Translations under genes and position numbers: made by a program
Notes under the pieces: model-generated
What the model was told of the DNA's origin: nothing
The model's input: the letters and a program-made list of their open reading frames with translations, nothing else
Databases searched by the model: none
Shown here: in pieces, positions 48,552-50,110 of the stretch
Numbering within the stretch: position 1 is the first letter of the stretch
How the letters are laid out: every line of letters begins with the position of its first letter
From: Mycobacterium asiaticum
Lineage (GTDB): Bacteria > Actinomycetota > Actinomycetes > Mycobacteriales > Mycobacteriaceae
Assembly: GCF_001673635.1 (NCBI RefSeq)
Contig: NZ_LZMH01000072.1
Span: forward strand, 1 to 50,110
Reading direction: 5' to 3'
DNA: 50,110 bases

Positions 48552-49061
48552 ATGACTCCCTACGATCTCGGGTTGCTGATCCTGCGGCTGGTGTTGGGTC
48601 TCACCCTTGCCGCGCACGGTTTGAACAAATTCTTCGGCGGCGGGCGCATACCTGGCACCGCCCGATGGTTCGAGAGCATCGGGATGAAGCCGGGCAAGTT
48701 CCATGCCACCGTCGCCGCGACCACCGAGACCGCGGCCGGGCTGGGCTTGGCGGCCGGGCTGCTCACCCCGATCCCGGCGGCGGGCTTCGTCTCGCTGATG
48801 ATCGTCGCGGCTTGGACGGTGCACCGCGCCAACGGTTTCTTCATCGTCAAGGAGGGCTGGGAGTACAACCTGGTCCTGGCCCTGAGCGCGGTGGTCGTCG
48901 CCACCCTGGGTGCCGGGAAACTCAGCTTGGATCATCTGATCTTCGGCAAGAACTGGTTCGACGGCTGGCACGGTTTGGCGATCTCGCTGGGCCTGGGCCT
49001 GGCCGGTGCCATCGGCCAGCTGTTGATCTTCTACCGCCCGCCGGTCAAAGAAGCGGCGTAA
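48552..49061 (+). CDS. DoxX-family membrane protein
   Basis: 169 residues from ATG 48552. Four membrane helices (YDLGLLILRLVLGLTLAAHGLNKFF; FHATVAATTETAAGLGLAAGLL; IPAAGFVSLMIVAAWTVH; YNLVLALSAVVVATLGAG and the last GLAISLGLGLAGAIGQLLIF) fit the DoxX family, with RLVLGLTLAAHGLNKFFGGGRIPGTARWFESIGM its hallmark. Members such as the DoxX-SodA-SseA complex of M. tuberculosis couple redox partners at the membrane. The substrate here is unknown. It is divergent from ppdK, and its 3' end overlaps the convergent PE_PGRS gene by 17 bases. Confidence 0.9.
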   Translation: MTPYDLGLLILRLVLGLTLAAHGLNKFFGGGRIPGTARWFESIGMKPGKFHATVAATTETAAGLGLAAGLLTPIPAAGFVSLMIVAAWTVHRANGFFIVKEGWEYNLVLALSAVVVATLGAGKLSLDHLIFGKNWFDGWHGLAISLGLGLAGAIGQLLIFYRPPVKEAA

Positions 49062-50110
49062 GCCCGTCCTGGCCGAGGAGTAGGCCGCCGGTGCCGCCGG
49101 TGCCGGGCCCGCCCGGCGGTGTGCCGGTTCCGCCGTTGCCGCCGTTGCCGCCGTTGCCGATCAGCACGGCCCCATTGTTTGAACCACCGTTGCCGCCTCC
49201 GCCGCCGGCGCCGGAGGCGCCCCCGCCGGCGCCGCCATCACCGCCGTTGCCAATTGCCCCGGCCTTGCCGCCGGCGCCGCCGAGGCCGCCGATGGTGTTC
49301 GGGTTCGGGCCACCCACACCACCGGCGCCCCCGGCGCCGCCGGAGCCGTTGAGCAGACCGGCGTTGCCGCCGGCGCCGCCCGCGCCACCGTGGGAGCTGA
49401 ACAGCCCCTCGCCGCCGTTGCCGCCGGTCCCGCCGGAGCCGAAGAGCAGGCCACCGTTGCCGCCGGTCCCGCCGGTTCCACCGGTGCCGTTGTTGGCGCC
49501 GCCGCCGCTGCCTCCCGCGCCGCCCGAGGGGCCCATGGACAGAAATCCGGCGTTGCCGCCCTGCCCGCCGCTGCCGCCGGTGGTGAGGCCGTAACCGCCA
49601 GCCCCACCGACACCGCCCGCACCGAACAGGCCGCCGGAACCGCCCGCCCCGCCGGCACCTCCGGTGGTGGTGCCGAATCCGCCGACACCGCCGTCCCCAC
49701 CGCCGGCGAACAGCCCGCCGGCGCCTCCCGCACCGCCGGCCCCGCCGTTGCCGGCGGATCCGCCGTACCCGCCGACCCCGCCGCCGGCGAACAGCCCACC
49801 GTTGCCACCGGCGCCACCGGCACCGCCGTTGCCGAAGTCACCGCCCGCGCCGCCCGTTCCCGCCGCGCCCGAGAAGAAGCCCGCATTGCCGCCGCTGCCG
49901 CCGCGCCCCCCGGTGAACGGGCCGGGGGTTCCGGCGGGCGCGACCCCCGTGCCGCCGATCCCGCCGCTGCCGCCGGAGCCGTTCAGGAAGGCCGACCCGC
50001 CGGCACCGCCCGCGCCACCCGTGGTGGCGCCGGGTCCACCCGCGCCGCCGGCACCGCCCGAGCCGAACAGGACTCCGCCACCGCCGCCGTTGCCGCCGGG
50101 GCCGCCGGTC
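49045..50110 (-). CDS. PE_PGRS family protein, 3' part
   Basis: On the minus strand, the frame is open from the window edge to a stop at 49045, giving ~354 residues of Gly-Gly-X repeats (GGNGGLLFGSGG, GGAGGNAGLLNGSGG, GGLFAGGG). The C-terminus GGTGGLLLGQDGLTPLL is the typical end of a PE_PGRS protein. The PE domain lies outside the window. Breaks in the repeats (GFLSMGPSGG, TTTGGAGG, APAGTPGPF) are usual. Surface-exposed type VII substrate. The proline-rich frames on the plus strand over this region are its antisense image. Confidence 0.88.
   Translation of the reverse strand, partial: TGGPGGNGGGGGVLFGSGGAGGAGGPGATTGGAGGAGGSAFLNGSGGSGGIGGTGVAPAGTPGPFTGGRGGSGGNAGFFSGAAGTGGAGGDFGNGGAGGAGGNGGLFAGGGVGGYGGSAGNGGAGGAGGAGGLFAGGGDGGVGGFGTTTGGAGGAGGSGGLFGAGGVGGAGGYGLTTGGSGGQGGNAGFLSMGPSGGAGGSGGGANNGTGGTGGTGGNGGLLFGSGGTGGNGGEGLFSSHGGAGGAGGNAGLLNGSGGAGGAGGVGGPNPNTIGGLGGAGGKAGAIGNGGDGGAGGGASGAGGGGGNGGSNNGAVLIGNGGNGGNGGTGTPPGGPGTGGTGGLLLGQDGLTPLL

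Noticed and set aside
49119..49594. Long proline-rich plus-strand frames opposite the PE_PGRS gene (also 4686-5864 on the minus strand)
   Set aside because: They are the antisense image of Gly-Gly-X codons (GGC/GCC), lack starts with ribosome sites, and have no protein features.

Overview
The window is GC-rich mycobacterial DNA. The PE_PGRS and PPE-MPTR genes, frequent GTG/TTG starts, and a gene order matching M. tuberculosis Rv1091-Rv1127c point to a slow-growing non-tuberculous Mycobacterium. All M. tuberculosis comparisons are from memory, not from a search. The species cannot be fixed from the sequence, but several differences exclude the M. tuberculosis complex: an arr rifampin ADP-ribosyltransferase, an unsplit Rv1104/Rv1105 esterase, an intact Rv1120c-type cyclase, and no mazEF3 or vapBC32.

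Layout. (1) 1-6405: the 3' end of a PPE-MPTR gene, a membrane protein, an O-methyltransferase, a small membrane protein and a complete PE_PGRS gene whose stop codon abuts that of coaA. (2) 6406-28385: conserved housekeeping block. It holds coaA, glyA, desA2, a phoAT-like ORF with phoH2, a NodB-type deacetylase overlapping a membrane adenylate cyclase, an Rv1097c-like gene, glpX-fum, an Rv1100-like gene, a dienelactone hydrolase, an AI-2E-type transporter, a carboxylesterase, a 3-beta-HSD, the Rv1109c-xseA-xseB operon, ispH, Rv1111c and ychF. (3) 28386-35170: accessory region with arr, degraded genes (a frameshifted secreted/lipid-type protein and a TetR remnant), small detoxification-type proteins (ester cyclase, VOC proteins, OsmC), small secreted proteins, a heptad coiled-coil protein, and an AT-rich stretch before an NlpC/P60-type gene. 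(4) 35196-39805: Rv1117/Rv1118c-like genes, a small membrane protein, the Rv1120c-type cyclase, and a zwf-gnd pair for the oxidative pentose phosphate pathway. (5) 39914-43370: a tightly overlapped minus-strand operon, SDR - DapB-like reductase - TetR - BpoB-type hydrolase. (6) 43474-50110: a VOC protein, ephC, Rv1125, the Rv1126c-ppdK pair, a DoxX protein and the 3' part of a second PE_PGRS gene running off the window.

Two themes run through the whole window. About fifteen genes have a TANNNT -10 hexamer ending 6-9 bases before the start codon, the signature of leaderless mRNAs, and this settles several start choices. Intergenic palindromes recur: three copies of a family with outer ends like GCGAGCAGAC / GTCTGCTCGC and copy-specific, self-complementary interiors, plus other terminator-like hairpins and operator-like palindromes next to the accessory genes.

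I see no tRNA, rRNA, CRISPR array, insertion sequence or prophage. I did not find a clearly new multi-gene defence or biosynthetic system. The strongest novelty candidates are the palindrome family, the two head-to-head leaderless promoter pairs with identical 18-bp spacing, the deacetylase-cyclase overlap, and the SDR/DapB-like/TetR/hydrolase operon with its operator-like site.
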